From positions 1-64,000 of the forward strand of contig NZ_JAJOIL010000007.1 of the NCBI RefSeq assembly GCF_021209385.1: DNA of 64,000 bases. Direction: 5' to 3'. Shown in pieces: positions 1 through 9,472 of this stretch. The notes beneath the pieces are model-generated. The model made no database searches and was not told where the DNA came from. It was given only the letters and a program-made list of their open reading frames with translations. The position numbers were made by a program, and so were the translations under genes. Source of the DNA: Seleniivibrio sp. (lineage in GTDB: Bacteria; Chrysiogenota; Deferribacteres; Deferribacterales; Geovibrionaceae). Every line of letters starts with the position of its first letter. Position 1 is the stretch's first letter.

Positions 1-2
1 GT

Positions 3-248
3 AAGAAGATATACGGGAGGCGTAAGGAGACGGTAGAGCGCAGCTTTGCGGATGCGAAGGAGCTTCACGGTCACCGCTATGCCCGGATGCGTGGAATAGG
101 TAAAGTATTTGAGCAGTGCCTTCTTTCGGCAGCAGTGCAGAATATGAAGAAGATAGCCCTTGTGCTGTCATATTTGCTTATATATTTCAGAGAAATGATT
201 GAAATATGGGTTATTAGTGATGAAAACCAGCTTTCGGCTGCAATATAA
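3..248 (+). mobile_element. IS1182-family-like transposase, C-terminal part (left end cut by window)
   Basis: An open frame enters from the left edge and stops at TAA 246-248. It reads KKIYGRRKETVERSF then ADAKELHGHRYARMRG and AAVQNMKKIA, which matches the C-terminal block of IS1182/IS5-type DDE transposases (a conserved R-K-E-T-V-E-R-x-F-A-D-A-K-E stretch around the catalytic Glu). Only about 81 codons are visible, so I cannot say whether the element is intact. The coding frame differs from any ATG-initiated frame here because its start lies outside the window. The family assignment rests on motif memory. Confidence 0.7.
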
Positions 249-283
249 ATCGGAAAAACAGAATTATGAGGCAAGAAAATAAG

Positions 284-315
284 AAACGCCGTACTTCTCA
301 AGAAATACGGCGTTT
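284..315 (-). terminator. Hairpin terminator, leftward
   Basis: The arms AAACGCCGTA (284-293) and TACGGCGTTT (306-315) pair, and the loop adds a TTCT/AGAA pairing. Read leftward the hairpin is followed by a T-rich tract (complement of 271-283). It lies after the leftward TonB-receptor gene and next to the transposase end, so it probably ends the leftward transcript. Confidence 0.55.
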
Positions 316-326
316 GTCATCAATCT

Positions 327-348
327 GAGGCTCCCCGAGGGGAGCCTC
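327..348. other. GC-rich hairpin just after the receptor stop
   Basis: A perfect 10-bp inverted repeat (GAGGCTCCCC at 327-336, GGGGAGCCTC at 339-348) with a 2-nt loop sits 5 bases beyond the receptor stop. It lacks a clear following T-run on the leftward strand, so it may stabilise the 3' end or assist the weaker hairpin at 284-315. Confidence 0.5.
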
Positions 349-353
349 TCTCT

Positions 354-2426
354 TTAAAATCTGTAATTCACTTCCATGCCAACGGTTCTTGGTTCACCCA
401 TATAGTTGAACGCTGTGCCTGAACCGCCGTCGCGCATCCATGTAAAGTATTCCTTGTCTCCAAGGTTCCTCACGAACAGATACACTTCGTATCCCTTCTG
501 CGATTCATATCCGATTTTTGCATTCATTATTTCGTATGCATCAACGGATTTTTCAGATGTGTTTGCCTTTGTATAATAGGTTCTGCCTGTGTGCCTGATA
601 TCGAATATGCCCACAAGCCCTGTGGAATGTCTGTATGATACTCCCGCCGTACCTGTGAATTTCGGAGCGCCTATCATATATTTGCCGTCATAGTTCACTG
701 AATCGACGACAAAATCATCATATTTCGCTTCCATGAGACCCGCTGTGGCGAAGATATCCAGTCCCTTTGCAACCCGCGCAGCAATATCCGCCTCTATACC
801 TGTGGTGTGTGCTTTACCCGCGTTTTTAACTGCGAAGATGGTGGATGAATAAAGCACCTCAAGCACCTGCATGTCATCGTAATCGGTGTGGAAGATATTC
901 GCGTTGAACATCACTCTGTTGTCGAAAAATTTGGATTTCATACCAATTTCATAGTTCATAGATTTTGTTTCGTCGAAAGATGCATGGTCTTTGTCGGCAG
1001 TTGTATAGTTGAAACCGCCGGGTGTGTAGCCCTGCGACACCAGCGCGTAAAAGTTAATGTTAGAAGAGGGGCTGTATGTCAGAGACATCTTGCCCAGAGC
1101 GGCAGACCAGTCCTTGTCAACTGTGTAGCTGTCGTCCGACATCACTGTTCCGCCTGCTGACATGATAAGTCTGTAGTCCATCTCCCTTTCGGTTCTTTCA
1201 TATCTGCCGCCCAGAGTCAGTGCTAATTTGTCGGAAAAGAGCGGAAGCGTTGTTTCTGCGAAAGCGGCAGCGGTGGTTGAATCCGTAACGGGTTTCCAGT
1301 TATATTTGTAGGTTGTCACAATATAGTCGTACATGCTGGACATCTCGTTCACGTCCATTTTGCTTTTATCGTAATACAGCCCGCCGAGCCATTTTATGCG
1401 GCTTTTATCCGATGAGGTGAAGCGTAACTCCTGAGAAAACGTCGGCAATTCAAAATCCTGCTGTCCCATTATGTATGCGCCGGACTGATAACCCATAAGG
1501 ATAACTTCATCAGTATCCACATTTTTGTACGAGCTGACGGATGTTATGTTCACACTGTCCAGAGCAAAATCCATATTGAGCTGTAACGTGTCGGTTTTTG
1601 ATGTTGTGTCGTCATATCTGCTTTTGTCGAACCCGCTGTAAATATCGTATGTGGGGGTGTCGGAAAAAACAGTGGGAGTGCTGACACCCTTCGCGTCGTT
1701 GTGGGTGTATTTCAGCATTATGTCGCTTTTTTGTGTGGGGGTTGCCCGCAGTTTTGCGGAATAGTAGTATTTTTCCGATTGATCGACATGCTTGGTTCCG
1801 CCGGGAGTCTTGTCTTCTATATATCCGTCGGTTTGTTCATATCCGCCTGAAAGTCCGAAATACAGCTTATCCTTCTGTATTGGACCTGAAACGGCAAACT
1901 TTGTCCTGAAAGTGTCGCGTTCCTCAACGGTGAACCCGATATTTCCTGTGTAGATATTCGACGGCTTTTTGGTGACGACGTTGATGGCACCGCTCATGGC
2001 GTTTTTGCCGTAAAGGGTTCCCTGCGGTCCTCTGAGAACTTCAATGCGTTCGATGTCCTCGAACGTGAAGTTATAACCGAAGTTGCTGTCGCTGGGCAGT
2101 CCGTCGACGTTCATAACCATAGGGCTTGCCGCCAGAAACTCGTTGGATGTCATACCTCTGGAAACTATCCATGTCTGGTTCAGACCCCAGTTGGTATCTA
2201 TCATGACGTTCGGGACATATCTGCCCAGATCAGCCATATTGTTCATCCCTGCGTCCTGAACGAACGTATCAGTCATAACGTTCATCGGTGCGGCGACCTT
2301 CTGTGCGTCCTCCGCCCTTTTTTCCGCAGTAACCGTAATTGTCTCAAGCTGCAGATCATCTGCAAAACAAACGCTTGATAACAGCGTCAAAATGGCCATG
2401 ACGCCAATAATCCGAAAATGCCTCAT
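354..2426 (-). CDS. TonB-dependent siderophore receptor (FyuA/FptA-like)
   Basis: Outer-membrane gated receptor, probably for an iron-siderophore complex, energised by TonB-ExbB-ExbD. The start at 2426 is chosen because CAGGAGG lies 8 bases upstream; the resulting 690-residue protein begins with a signal peptide (about residues 1-22) and then a TonB-box-like LETITVTAEKR. The plug domain carries VLRGPQGTLYG and GAINVVTKKP, both standard for the family. The barrel ends in a terminal aromatic (NYRF). Length is normal for the family. Downstream of the AraC gene at 2511 on the same strand, it probably depends on that regulator, as fyuA/fptA depend on YbtA/PchR. The substrate cannot be read from the sequence. 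Confidence 0.9.
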   Translation of the reverse strand: MRHFRIIGVMAILTLLSSVCFADDLQLETITVTAEKRAEDAQKVAAPMNVMTDTFVQDAGMNNMADLGRYVPNVMIDTNWGLNQTWIVSRGMTSNEFLAASPMVMNVDGLPSDSNFGYNFTFEDIERIEVLRGPQGTLYGKNAMSGAINVVTKKPSNIYTGNIGFTVEERDTFRTKFAVSGPIQKDKLYFGLSGGYEQTDGYIEDKTPGGTKHVDQSEKYYYSAKLRATPTQKSDIMLKYTHNDAKGVSTPTVFSDTPTYDIYSGFDKSRYDDTTSKTDTLQLNMDFALDSVNITSVSSYKNVDTDEVILMGYQSGAYIMGQQDFELPTFSQELRFTSSDKSRIKWLGGLYYDKSKMDVNEMSSMYDYIVTTYKYNWKPVTDSTTAAAFAETTLPLFSDKLALTLGGRYERTEREMDYRLIMSAGGTVMSDDSYTVDKDWSAALGKMSLTYSPSSNINFYALVSQGYTPGGFNYTTADKDHASFDETKSMNYEIGMKSKFFDNRVMFNANIFHTDYDDMQVLEVLYSSTIFAVKNAGKAHTTGIEADIAARVAKGLDIFATAGLMEAKYDDFVVDSVNYDGKYMIGAPKFTGTAGVSYRHSTGLVGIFDIRHTGRTYYTKANTSEKSVDAYEIMNAKIGYESQKGYEVYLFVRNLGDKEYFTWMRDGGSGTAFNYMGEPRTVGMEVNYRF

Positions 2427-2510
2427 AGTTCTAACCTCCTGAATATTAGGCATTTTCATCGTACATTTTCCGTTATGTTTTCTCTGCTCTCAAACGGATT
2501 GAAAGTTGTT

Positions 2511-3560
2511 TTAAACGGAGTACCTTATTCGGCTTTGTGTTATGTCGCTTTTGACATGGAACAGCATCTGCCCGGGGGTAACGTTGAAGTGTTTTTTGAA
2601 GGCCTTTATGAAGTGGCTGACGTTGGTATAGCCCACCGTCCACGCTATTTCGCTTACGGAGTATTCGCCTGTTTCAAGCATCATCTTTGCTTTTGCCATG
2701 CGCTCTGTCTGGATGAAACCGTATACCGTTACGCCGAATACTTCTTTGAAGCCTGCTTTGAGTTTGAAATCGTTTATGCCTGAAAGCCTTGCCAGCTCGC
2801 TTATGCTTGGCGGAGTATCAAGATGTTCGGTGATATACCCGCAAAGGTCGCGTAATTTGTCCACTTCTCCCGGCTGTAGAACGGATTTTTTTATCTGTTC
2901 ACAACCTGTCAGGAAAAAATCTGAAAAAACGCTGCTGAGTATCTCGAAAACCTTTGATTTTATGAAAAGCTCCCTCTTGGGAGATGCCAGCGAACAGCCG
3001 AGTATTGACCTTGCCGCGCCAAGCATGAGAGGTGATGCCGGAACTGATATTTCGTAAAAACTGTCGTTGTCGCCGAAATAGTCCAGCATATCTTCCCTAA
3101 CAAGGTGCATTTCGTCTTTGAAATGCACTCTGGCAAAGTTGCGGTCGAACGCTATGCTTACAGCCTGCGTCGGCTTGCCTTTGGTTTTTATGGTTCTGCC
3201 GGAAGTGTTGTTGGATTTTGAAATGATAAGAGAGTTGCTCTTTTTATTCTCTGTCATAATCTCTTTTCCGTTCTTGTGAAAAAAGGATATCAGATCCGAT
3301 TCCAGAGTTATGCCGAAACCGATGGGACACTCGCTGACATCGTATTCCATGACCATTTCGACTTCCGAAGGGATGTCTATAATGTAGACATAAAGCCCGC
3401 TTTGTATCTGCAGCTGTTCGACATATTTGCTTAAACCGAACATTCTGAAAATGTGATTGCTGACATTGATACTGTCGTATTCCCCCGCGCTGTTTCTGAG
3501 CCTGTAAACAGCCACGTCCTTTTCTGTCACAATATTCATAACGGGGAAAGTTTCCTGCAT
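2511..3560 (-). CDS. AraC-family regulator, PchR-like
   Basis: DNA-binding activator of about 349 residues. The C-terminal 100 residues form the two-helix-turn-helix AraC domain (FKLKAGFKEVFG, then the ARxMLETGEYSVSEIAW segment and VGYTNVSHFIKAFKK), the PchR subtype that responds to a siderophore bound by the N-terminal domain. I chose ATG 3560 because GGGAGG lies 8 bases upstream; an in-frame GTG at 3578 would add six residues. It shares a divergent promoter with a second AraC gene at 3694 and precedes a TonB receptor by 84 bases, so receptor activation by this protein is likely. The ligand is unknown. Confidence 0.85.
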   Translation of the reverse strand: MQETFPVMNIVTEKDVAVYRLRNSAGEYDSINVSNHIFRMFGLSKYVEQLQIQSGLYVYIIDIPSEVEMVMEYDVSECPIGFGITLESDLISFFHKNGKEIMTENKKSNSLIISKSNNTSGRTIKTKGKPTQAVSIAFDRNFARVHFKDEMHLVREDMLDYFGDNDSFYEISVPASPLMLGAARSILGCSLASPKRELFIKSKVFEILSSVFSDFFLTGCEQIKKSVLQPGEVDKLRDLCGYITEHLDTPPSISELARLSGINDFKLKAGFKEVFGVTVYGFIQTERMAKAKMMLETGEYSVSEIAWTVGYTNVSHFIKAFKKHFNVTPGQMLFHVKSDITQSRIRYSV

Positions 3561-3590
3561 CCTCACATCCTCCCGCACAGCGTAATAATT

Positions 3591-3671
3591 TGATAATAAT
3601 TATCATACGATACTGCTGTCCGTGTCAAGAAAATAATGATATTGACTATCAAAATCACTTGATATTATAAT
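3591..3671. promoter_or_regulatory. Divergent promoter region with Fur-box-like repeats
   Basis: GATAATAATTATCAT at 3592-3606 and AATAATGATATTGACTATCA at 3632-3651 resemble Fur boxes. A good sigma-70 promoter for the rightward AraC gene is visible: TTGACT (3642-3647), an 18-base spacer and TATAAT (3666-3671). The second Fur-like site covers the -35 box, which is where iron-bound Fur would repress. Confidence 0.6.
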
Positions 3672-3693
3672 CCGTATACAAGGGAGGCGTTTT

Positions 3694-4713
3694 ATGGCTT
3701 GTTCTTCTTGCAGTGTTGTTATGGATATCGGCTCAAACGGTGCCGTGTCAGTTCAGACCATACCTGAACCGATACTCAAACATGAAAATCTCGGACAGTA
3801 TATAGAGACAGTGTACGTTCAGCCGGGGGTGATACTCTATGTTCTGCGCATCCCCGCAGAAAAGGCGGTGGACATCAGCTTTGACGTGCGCGGCGGGCTT
3901 CTGACATTTGAGTGCTGGCTGAAAGGCAAACTGGAATACAGATTTAAGACCGAAAGCGGCGGAATGGGATTCGACCATGCGCAGGCGGGGTATGTCATGG
4001 CTGGTACGGCAGCTGTGGAGACGGGGTTTCTGCATAAACCTGCCGGAATGGCTGTTGAAATGGTTAAGCTGTCTTTTGAGCCGTCTGTGTTTGAAATGAT
4101 ACTCGAAAGGGTGTACGGGCTTAAGATACAGGATGCACCGGAGGTATTCTCTGTTATAACAGACAGCCGCAACAGATTTGTAAAACTGCCTCAGACGGCT
4201 TCTGTCGAGGCGGCGGCGAAGAGCATAGCCGAGTGCAGGCACATGAAGCCGTTGAGAAATCCTGTGATAGCCAACCTTGCCAACGGGCTTATATACACTA
4301 TTCTTTCGGATATCCTTCTGCGCCGCAGTGCAGGTTCTTTCGGTATACAGCCGGGGGATCTGGAAAAGTTTTACAGCATAAAATCTATGATAGACGAAAA
4401 CCTGTGCGAGCCGCTCTCTCATTGCCAGATAGCAAAACGGGCCGGCATCAACGAGTTTAAACTGAAAAACGGCTTTAAAGAGGTGTTCGGCACCACCGTT
4501 AACGGATATATGACCCAGCAGAGGATGAATAATGCACGGAAAATGCTGGAATCCGGCGGAACCAGCGTCAGTGAGGCGGCATGGAGCATCGGATATACCA
4601 ACGTCAGCCACTTCATTTCCGTATTCCGCAAATATTTCGGCGTAACACCGGGCAAGTTTCTTATGGACATAAAGCTCAAACTGGGCAGTCATGCCGTCGG
4701 TACTTCCGTTTAG
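3694..4713 (+). CDS. AraC-family regulator, PchR-like
   Basis: A 339-residue activator with the same C-terminal AraC/PchR pattern as its leftward neighbour (FKLKNGFKEVFGTTVNGYM, then SVSEAAWSIGYTNVSHFISVFRK). Start ATG 3694 has GGGAGG 6 bases upstream. The two regulators are clearly paralogous in the DNA-binding half but diverged in the N-terminal ligand half, suggesting that each answers to a different siderophore. A TonB receptor follows 80 bases downstream on the same strand. Autoregulation and iron repression are inferred from the Fur-like sites in the shared intergenic region. Confidence 0.85.
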   Translation: MACSSCSVVMDIGSNGAVSVQTIPEPILKHENLGQYIETVYVQPGVILYVLRIPAEKAVDISFDVRGGLLTFECWLKGKLEYRFKTESGGMGFDHAQAGYVMAGTAAVETGFLHKPAGMAVEMVKLSFEPSVFEMILERVYGLKIQDAPEVFSVITDSRNRFVKLPQTASVEAAAKSIAECRHMKPLRNPVIANLANGLIYTILSDILLRRSAGSFGIQPGDLEKFYSIKSMIDENLCEPLSHCQIAKRAGINEFKLKNGFKEVFGTTVNGYMTQQRMNNARKMLESGGTSVSEAAWSIGYTNVSHFISVFRKYFGVTPGKFLMDIKLKLGSHAVGTSV

Positions 4714-4793
4714 CATTATTTCTGCTCCCTTTGCAGGTAGAATTGAGGCGGCGGGAAAATATACTCTGCTTCATTGAACAAACGGAGGTTCAG

Positions 4794-6800
4794 ATGAGCA
4801 GATTATTTTTAGCAGTCTTCCTGCTGATAGCCGTTTCTGCGGCGGCGGAAGAGGTGGTTCTCGACCCCATAGAGGTGACCGCCAATAAGATGTCGCAGGA
4901 CGTGCAGTCCGTGCCGGCGGGGATAACTGTATTTACTGATCAGGGTATTGCGGACAAGGGCATCACCCAGACCAAGGATGTCTTTGAGCGCACACCGAAC
5001 ATGTATCTCACCAAAATGGGGCCGCTCGGTTATGAGAATATGGCGTCTGTGAGAGGCATCACATCGTTTATGACGGGCAGTCCCGTTTTAAGCTTCTATG
5101 TGGACGACGTTTACTATCCCGGGTTTGATATAAACCTGCTGGACGTTGAGCGCATAGAGGTTCTGCGCGGTCCGCAGGGTACCATATACGGCAGAAATTC
5201 CGAGGCTGGCGTTATCAACATCATCACAAAACAACCATCAAACGAATGGAGCGGCTCACTCGGCGCTTCATACGGCAGTTACAACACCTACGAAACGAAT
5301 TTCAGCGGCAACGGGGCGCTTGTAAAAGACAGGCTTTTTGTCCGCACCGCTTTGAAATACACATCGACAGACGGCTATTTTGAGAATAAATATGACGGTT
5401 CGGACGACGTTGACAAGGCAACTGCATTCGACGGCAAGCTTGCCCTTACGCTTGTTCCAGACAGTGCATGGAAGATAGGGCTGAAAATCGACGGGCAGAA
5501 ATACGACAGCAACTATGCCGAGTTCAGCACTTTCGACAGCGTTAAGGACGGCGATTTCGATGTTGACGTGAACGAGCCTGGCAGTGTTGAGCGGGACGCA
5601 TACGGAATATCGCTGAAAGCTGACCGTGACGGAAAGGGCGGGAAATTCACGTCCATTACCAGTTTCAGGAACGAGAAATATGACAGCCTTAACGATCTCG
5701 ACTTTACTTCGTATGACATGATGGAGCTTTCCACCTATAAAAAGACCGATTCATTCAGTCAGGAATTCAGATATGTGTCAGGAGGCACTGCATCTCCCGT
5801 CAGATTCACATCCGGTCTGTATTTCTATAAGGAGAAAGAGGAACAGGTGGTCGGTTTCGATATGATAGCCTACAGCGTTCTTTCCATGAGATACGGCGAT
5901 ACGGACACCACAGGCGCGGCTGTGTACGGACAGGCTGACTATACAGTCGGGAAATTCGTTTTGACGGCGGGTCTTCGATATGAGAATACACAGAAGGATT
6001 TTGACTACCGCTGGTCGGGCGGAAATATGATCGGCTACACCGACACAGACGGCTCCACAGACAAGTCATTTGACGCGGTTCTTCCCAAGGCGTCCGTAAC
6101 CTATAACTTCACAGATAATTTCAGGGCGTTCGTCAGTGCATCCAGAGGTTTCAGAAGCGGTGGCTTTAACCTGAACTCCGACGTTGGCAGGGAATATGAT
6201 TCCGAGTTCACATGGAACTATGAAGCGGGTGTTAAGGCGGAACTTCTGAACAGGAAGATGATGGTCAGCGCGTCCGTGTTCCACATAGACTGGACGGATA
6301 TGCAGGTTGAACTTCCTTCCTATCCTGACTTTGTGATAGAGAATGCGGCGGAAGCGAAAAGTCAGGGCTTTGAGGCGGAGATAAGATATCTCCCTGTCGG
6401 CTGGGCGGAAGTTTATGCCGGCGTGGGTTTTGTGGACGCGGAGTTTGAGGACTATGAAACCACTTCGGGTGACTATTCCGGTAACAAGGTTCCGAACGTT
6501 CCGGCAAATACCTTTAACGTCGGAACAACTTTAAGGTTTCTTAACAACTGGTTTGTGAACACCGAAATGACGGGTGCCGGAAAGATAGAGTATGACTCAG
6601 AGAATTCTATGCACCAGAACTCATATCAGGTGGTCAACGCCAAGATAGGCTATGAGACGGAACGTTTCGACGTGTATCTTTGGGCGAAAAACCTGTTCGA
6701 TGAGGCATACGCAACAAGAGCTTTCGAGATGAGCGGCGAATGGTATGCAAGGGCAGGCGACCCTCGAACCATCGGCGTGAATATGAACTACAGATTCTGA
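4794..6800 (+). CDS. TonB-dependent siderophore receptor
   Basis: A 668-residue outer-membrane receptor. ATG 4794 follows ACGGAGG; an upstream in-frame extension into the AraC gene is ignored. The N-terminus is a signal peptide ending in a small-residue run near residue 17, then LDPIEVTANKM as the TonB-box region. The plug has VLRGPQGTIYGRNS and GVINIITKQPS. The C-terminus is MNYRF. It forms a pair with the AraC gene upstream, mirroring the leftward regulator/receptor pair, so the 354-6800 block looks like an inverted duplication of a regulator-receptor cassette that has since diverged. The substrate is unknown; a phenolate or other siderophore is a guess from FyuA/FptA-like features. Confidence 0.88.
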   Translation: MSRLFLAVFLLIAVSAAAEEVVLDPIEVTANKMSQDVQSVPAGITVFTDQGIADKGITQTKDVFERTPNMYLTKMGPLGYENMASVRGITSFMTGSPVLSFYVDDVYYPGFDINLLDVERIEVLRGPQGTIYGRNSEAGVINIITKQPSNEWSGSLGASYGSYNTYETNFSGNGALVKDRLFVRTALKYTSTDGYFENKYDGSDDVDKATAFDGKLALTLVPDSAWKIGLKIDGQKYDSNYAEFSTFDSVKDGDFDVDVNEPGSVERDAYGISLKADRDGKGGKFTSITSFRNEKYDSLNDLDFTSYDMMELSTYKKTDSFSQEFRYVSGGTASPVRFTSGLYFYKEKEEQVVGFDMIAYSVLSMRYGDTDTTGAAVYGQADYTVGKFVLTAGLRYENTQKDFDYRWSGGNMIGYTDTDGSTDKSFDAVLPKASVTYNFTDNFRAFVSASRGFRSGGFNLNSDVGREYDSEFTWNYEAGVKAELLNRKMMVSASVFHIDWTDMQVELPSYPDFVIENAAEAKSQGFEAEIRYLPVGWAEVYAGVGFVDAEFEDYETTSGDYSGNKVPNVPANTFNVGTTLRFLNNWFVNTEMTGAGKIEYDSENSMHQNSYQVVNAKIGYETERFDVYLWAKNLFDEAYATRAFEMSGEWYARAGDPRTIGVNMNYRF

Positions 6801-6810
6801 TAAATCATAT

Positions 6811-6841
6811 GTGCGCCGCACTCTTTGTGGCGCACTTTTTC
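6811..6841 (+). terminator. Rho-independent terminator
   Basis: GTGCGCC (6811-6817) pairs with GGCGCAC (6829-6835) and is followed by a T-run. It lies 10 bases after the receptor stop. Confidence 0.85.
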
Positions 6842-6967
6842 TATGCATTATTATTTTCATTATTGCATATTCGGTTTTTTAATAAAACATCACAGCAGTA
6901 TCAGCCATATAAGAAATAATCCATTATTTAAAAGTATATTACACCGATTTCCGCGGCAAAAAGCATG

Positions 6968-6996
6968 TTGACACCTGTGCAAGTCTGAAAGATATT
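6968..6996 (+). promoter_or_regulatory. Candidate sigma-70 promoter of anfA
   Basis: TTGACA (6968-6973), a 17-base spacer and GATATT (6991-6996) lie about 65 bases before the anfA start. The -35 box is perfect; the -10 box matches 4 of 6. The rest of 6842-7062 shows no other convincing signal to me. Confidence 0.45.
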
Positions 6997-7062
6997 AGAA
7001 AATACAACGGTTTAAGGCAGGGCTTTGATTTATTTTCTAAACATAGGAACGAGGAAAATTCA

Positions 7063-8687
7063 ATGCCGTGCGGAAATAAACAGAGCAAACAGACAGAGTT
7101 CAAAGAGAATAATAGTCAGATAATACAGTCACATGTGGAGGCGGTGAACAAGTGCCGCAGCCATGAATGTCGTGCCAAGGTCTTTCCTCTGCTCTATCAG
7201 ATGAGCAGCGTCATAGCGGAAAGCTCCGACCTTTCACACACTCTCATAATCCTCCGCCGCATAATGAAACGCGAAATGAAGATGGTCTGCGGGATGATAT
7301 GCCTTTGCCACCAGCGCACCGGAAGAATCTTTATACACGACAGCTTCGGATTGACGGAAGCGGAGGAGTCAAAGGTATATATGACATGGGCGAGGGCATC
7401 ACGGGTAAGGTTGCCGAGACCGGAAAGCCTATCATGCTGTCCCGCGTGAGCGACGAGCCGACTTTTCTCCACAGAACCCGCGAACTTAAATACGGCATAG
7501 ATCAGGAGCTCTCCTTTATCTGCGTTCCCATAAAGCGCGGGCAGAAGGTGCTTGGCACTATAAGCGCGGAGCGGATATACGACAGCGCAAAACTTCTTGA
7601 ACAGGATGTCGAACTGCTCTCCACCTTCGCAGGGGTCATAGCCCCTGTGGTTGATCTGTACCTCATGGAGAACGTCGACAAGCCTATGCTGGAGCGGGAG
7701 AACAAGCGCCTTAACGACGCTCTTAAAAAGCGGTTCAGACCGTCCAACATCATAGGCAATTCAAAAGCCATGACAGAGGTTTATAACTATATAGGCAAGA
7801 TAGCTGCCACAAAGACCACCGTGCTTATTCTGGGCGAAAGCGGAGTAGGCAAAGAGCTTGTGGCAGGCGCGATACATTATAACAGTCCCCTTTCGGAAGG
7901 TCCGTTCGTTAAATTCAACTGTGCGGCGCTTCCTGAAAATATCATAGAGAGCGAGCTTTTCGGTCACGAAAAGGGTTCGTTCACAGGCGCCGTTGCGCCC
8001 CGTATCGGGCGTTTTGAAGAGGCACATGGCGGCACAATTTTTCTGGACGAGGTGGGCGAGCTTTCGCTTGCCATGCAGGCGAAACTGCTTCGTGTTTTAC
8101 AGGAAAAGACGTTTGAACGGGTGGGAAGCAACAAGCCTGTTAAGGTGGATATACGCATCATAGCCGCCACAAACCGCAATCTGTCGGATATGGTGACAAA
8201 CGGCACCTTCCGCGAAGACCTGTATTACAGGCTGAACATCTTTCCCATCACAATACCGCCGCTGCGGGACAGGGACAGCGACATAATCATCCTTGCCGAT
8301 CACTTTGTGGCACACTATTCAAAAGAGCAGAAGAAAAAGGTGAAACGCATCTCCACACCTGCCATAAACATGCTGATGAGCTACCACTGGCCGGGCAACG
8401 TGAGGGAGCTTGAAAACGCCATCGAGCGGGCGGTGATACTTTCGGAGGATGAGGTCATACACGGTTATAACCTTCCGCCTTCGCTTCAGAAACCGGTGCT
8501 TTCGGACACGGCTTCTCAGGGCGGGCTTGAGGCAAAACTTGCCGCGGTTGAGTATGAGATGCTTGTGGAAGCGCTCAAAACCCACAACGGAAATATATCC
8601 GAAGCCGCCGAAGAACTTGGCGTGACACGCAGGATATTCGGTCTGCGGCTTGCCAAATACAAAATAGATTACAGGACGTTCCGCTGA
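7063..8687 (+). CDS. anfA: AnfA/VnfA/NifA-type sigma-54 activator, frame-disrupted
   Basis: Enhancer-binding activator of the alternative nitrogenase. Read across one frame change it is about 541 residues, the usual AnfA size. The N-terminus (from ATG 7063, GAGGAA upstream) has a Cys motif KCRSHEC like the Cys-rich lead of AnfA/VnfA. The GAF domain follows. The AAA+ domain has [14 protein letters not shown] and the sigma-54 contact surface; a Fis-type helix-turn-helix ([16 protein letters not shown]) ends the protein. The frame changes near 7371-7375: the first frame gives [15 protein letters not shown] and the other resumes [13 protein letters not shown]. One missing A in the AAA run would explain it. 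It may be a sequencing error, a real null allele, or slippage on A-AAG. It overlaps draT at its stop. Confidence 0.85.
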
Positions 8688-9472
8688 GATACGGGTCTTT
8701 CAACTACTGCAATCTGCCGCCGTGGGTCATTGCGTCGAGGCATTTCAATGAAAATCCTCAGACAATAGAGATTCAGGGGGTAAGGGAGAATAACCGCTTC
8801 CTGTTTGCGAAGCTGAACGCAATCCCGCACAGGGAGGAGAGGGCGCAGTTCTTTATGGATTATATGTCGGTGAGGTTTCACCTGCACCACTGGGAGGAGC
8901 AGAACACCGATGCCGCCAGAATGAGTATCCGCAACAGTTATATGCGCTTTCTGAAAGGCTGGATGATAGATTCAAACTCCATCGCCGGAGCCGTTCTCAA
9001 ACACTGGGTTGAAAGACGTATCGGCATCAGCCCAACATACCACAATGCCTGCATAAACGATGTGAACTCGGACGAATATTACCGCTATATGGTGGATGCG
9101 ATGAACGGAAGCGTTCACACCAGCGCCATAGATTCCCAGCTCGACCTGCTGTACGAATACTGTCAGTTCGAGCTGAGAAAGTTTCGCCCCCGTCCTGAGC
9201 TCTTTACGTTGTTCAGGGGAACCCACGATGCGGAAGAATATGAAATTCTGGAAGAGCTCGGCGGACGGGAGCAAATCGTACGTCTTAATAATTTAGTTTC
9301 TTTCACAGACCAGTCCGAACGCGCATGGGAGTTTGGACGCACGGTCTGGCGGACGCTTGTTCCGCCCTCAAAGATATTTTATTTCAGCGGGCTTCTGCCC
9401 GGAAGCATCCTTAAGGGCGAAAACGAGTATATGATAATCGGCGGCGAATACCGCGTTAAAAGTATGCGTTAA
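8684..9472 (+). CDS. draT: Dinitrogenase-reductase ADP-ribosyltransferase DraT, apparent CTG start
   Basis: DraT transfers ADP-ribose from NAD+ to the conserved Arg of the nitrogenase iron protein, switching it off. Conserved family text begins before the first ATG (8855): [20 protein letters not shown] and [12 protein letters not shown]. Later blocks include TLFRGTH and NNLVSFT, the NAD-binding and catalytic part of the fold. No ATG, GTG or TTG lies in frame upstream of these residues within reach. CTG at 8684 overlaps the anfA stop (CTGA) and has AGGA exactly 7 bases upstream, so I take it as a translationally coupled start, giving 262 residues. A start at ATG 8855 would delete about 57 conserved residues. 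No draG is seen here. AnfH at 14816 carries the target Arg100. Confidence 0.82.
   Translation: MRYGSFNYCNLPPWVIASRHFNENPQTIEIQGVRENNRFLFAKLNAIPHREERAQFFMDYMSVRFHLHHWEEQNTDAARMSIRNSYMRFLKGWMIDSNSIAGAVLKHWVERRIGISPTYHNACINDVNSDEYYRYMVDAMNGSVHTSAIDSQLDLLYEYCQFELRKFRPRPELFTLFRGTHDAEEYEILEELGGREQIVRLNNLVSFTDQSERAWEFGRTVWRTLVPPSKIFYFSGLLPGSILKGENEYMIIGGEYRVKSMR

Noticed and set aside
3748-4716. A 322-codon leftward frame over the second AraC gene
   Set aside because: It is antisense to a gene with clear AraC/PchR motifs and has no recognisable domain or ribosome site.
7371-7376. Programmed frameshifting in anfA
   Set aside because: A-AAG can slip, but I see no downstream stimulatory hairpin or upstream Shine-Dalgarno spacing that would support a programmed event, so a missing base is the simpler reading.
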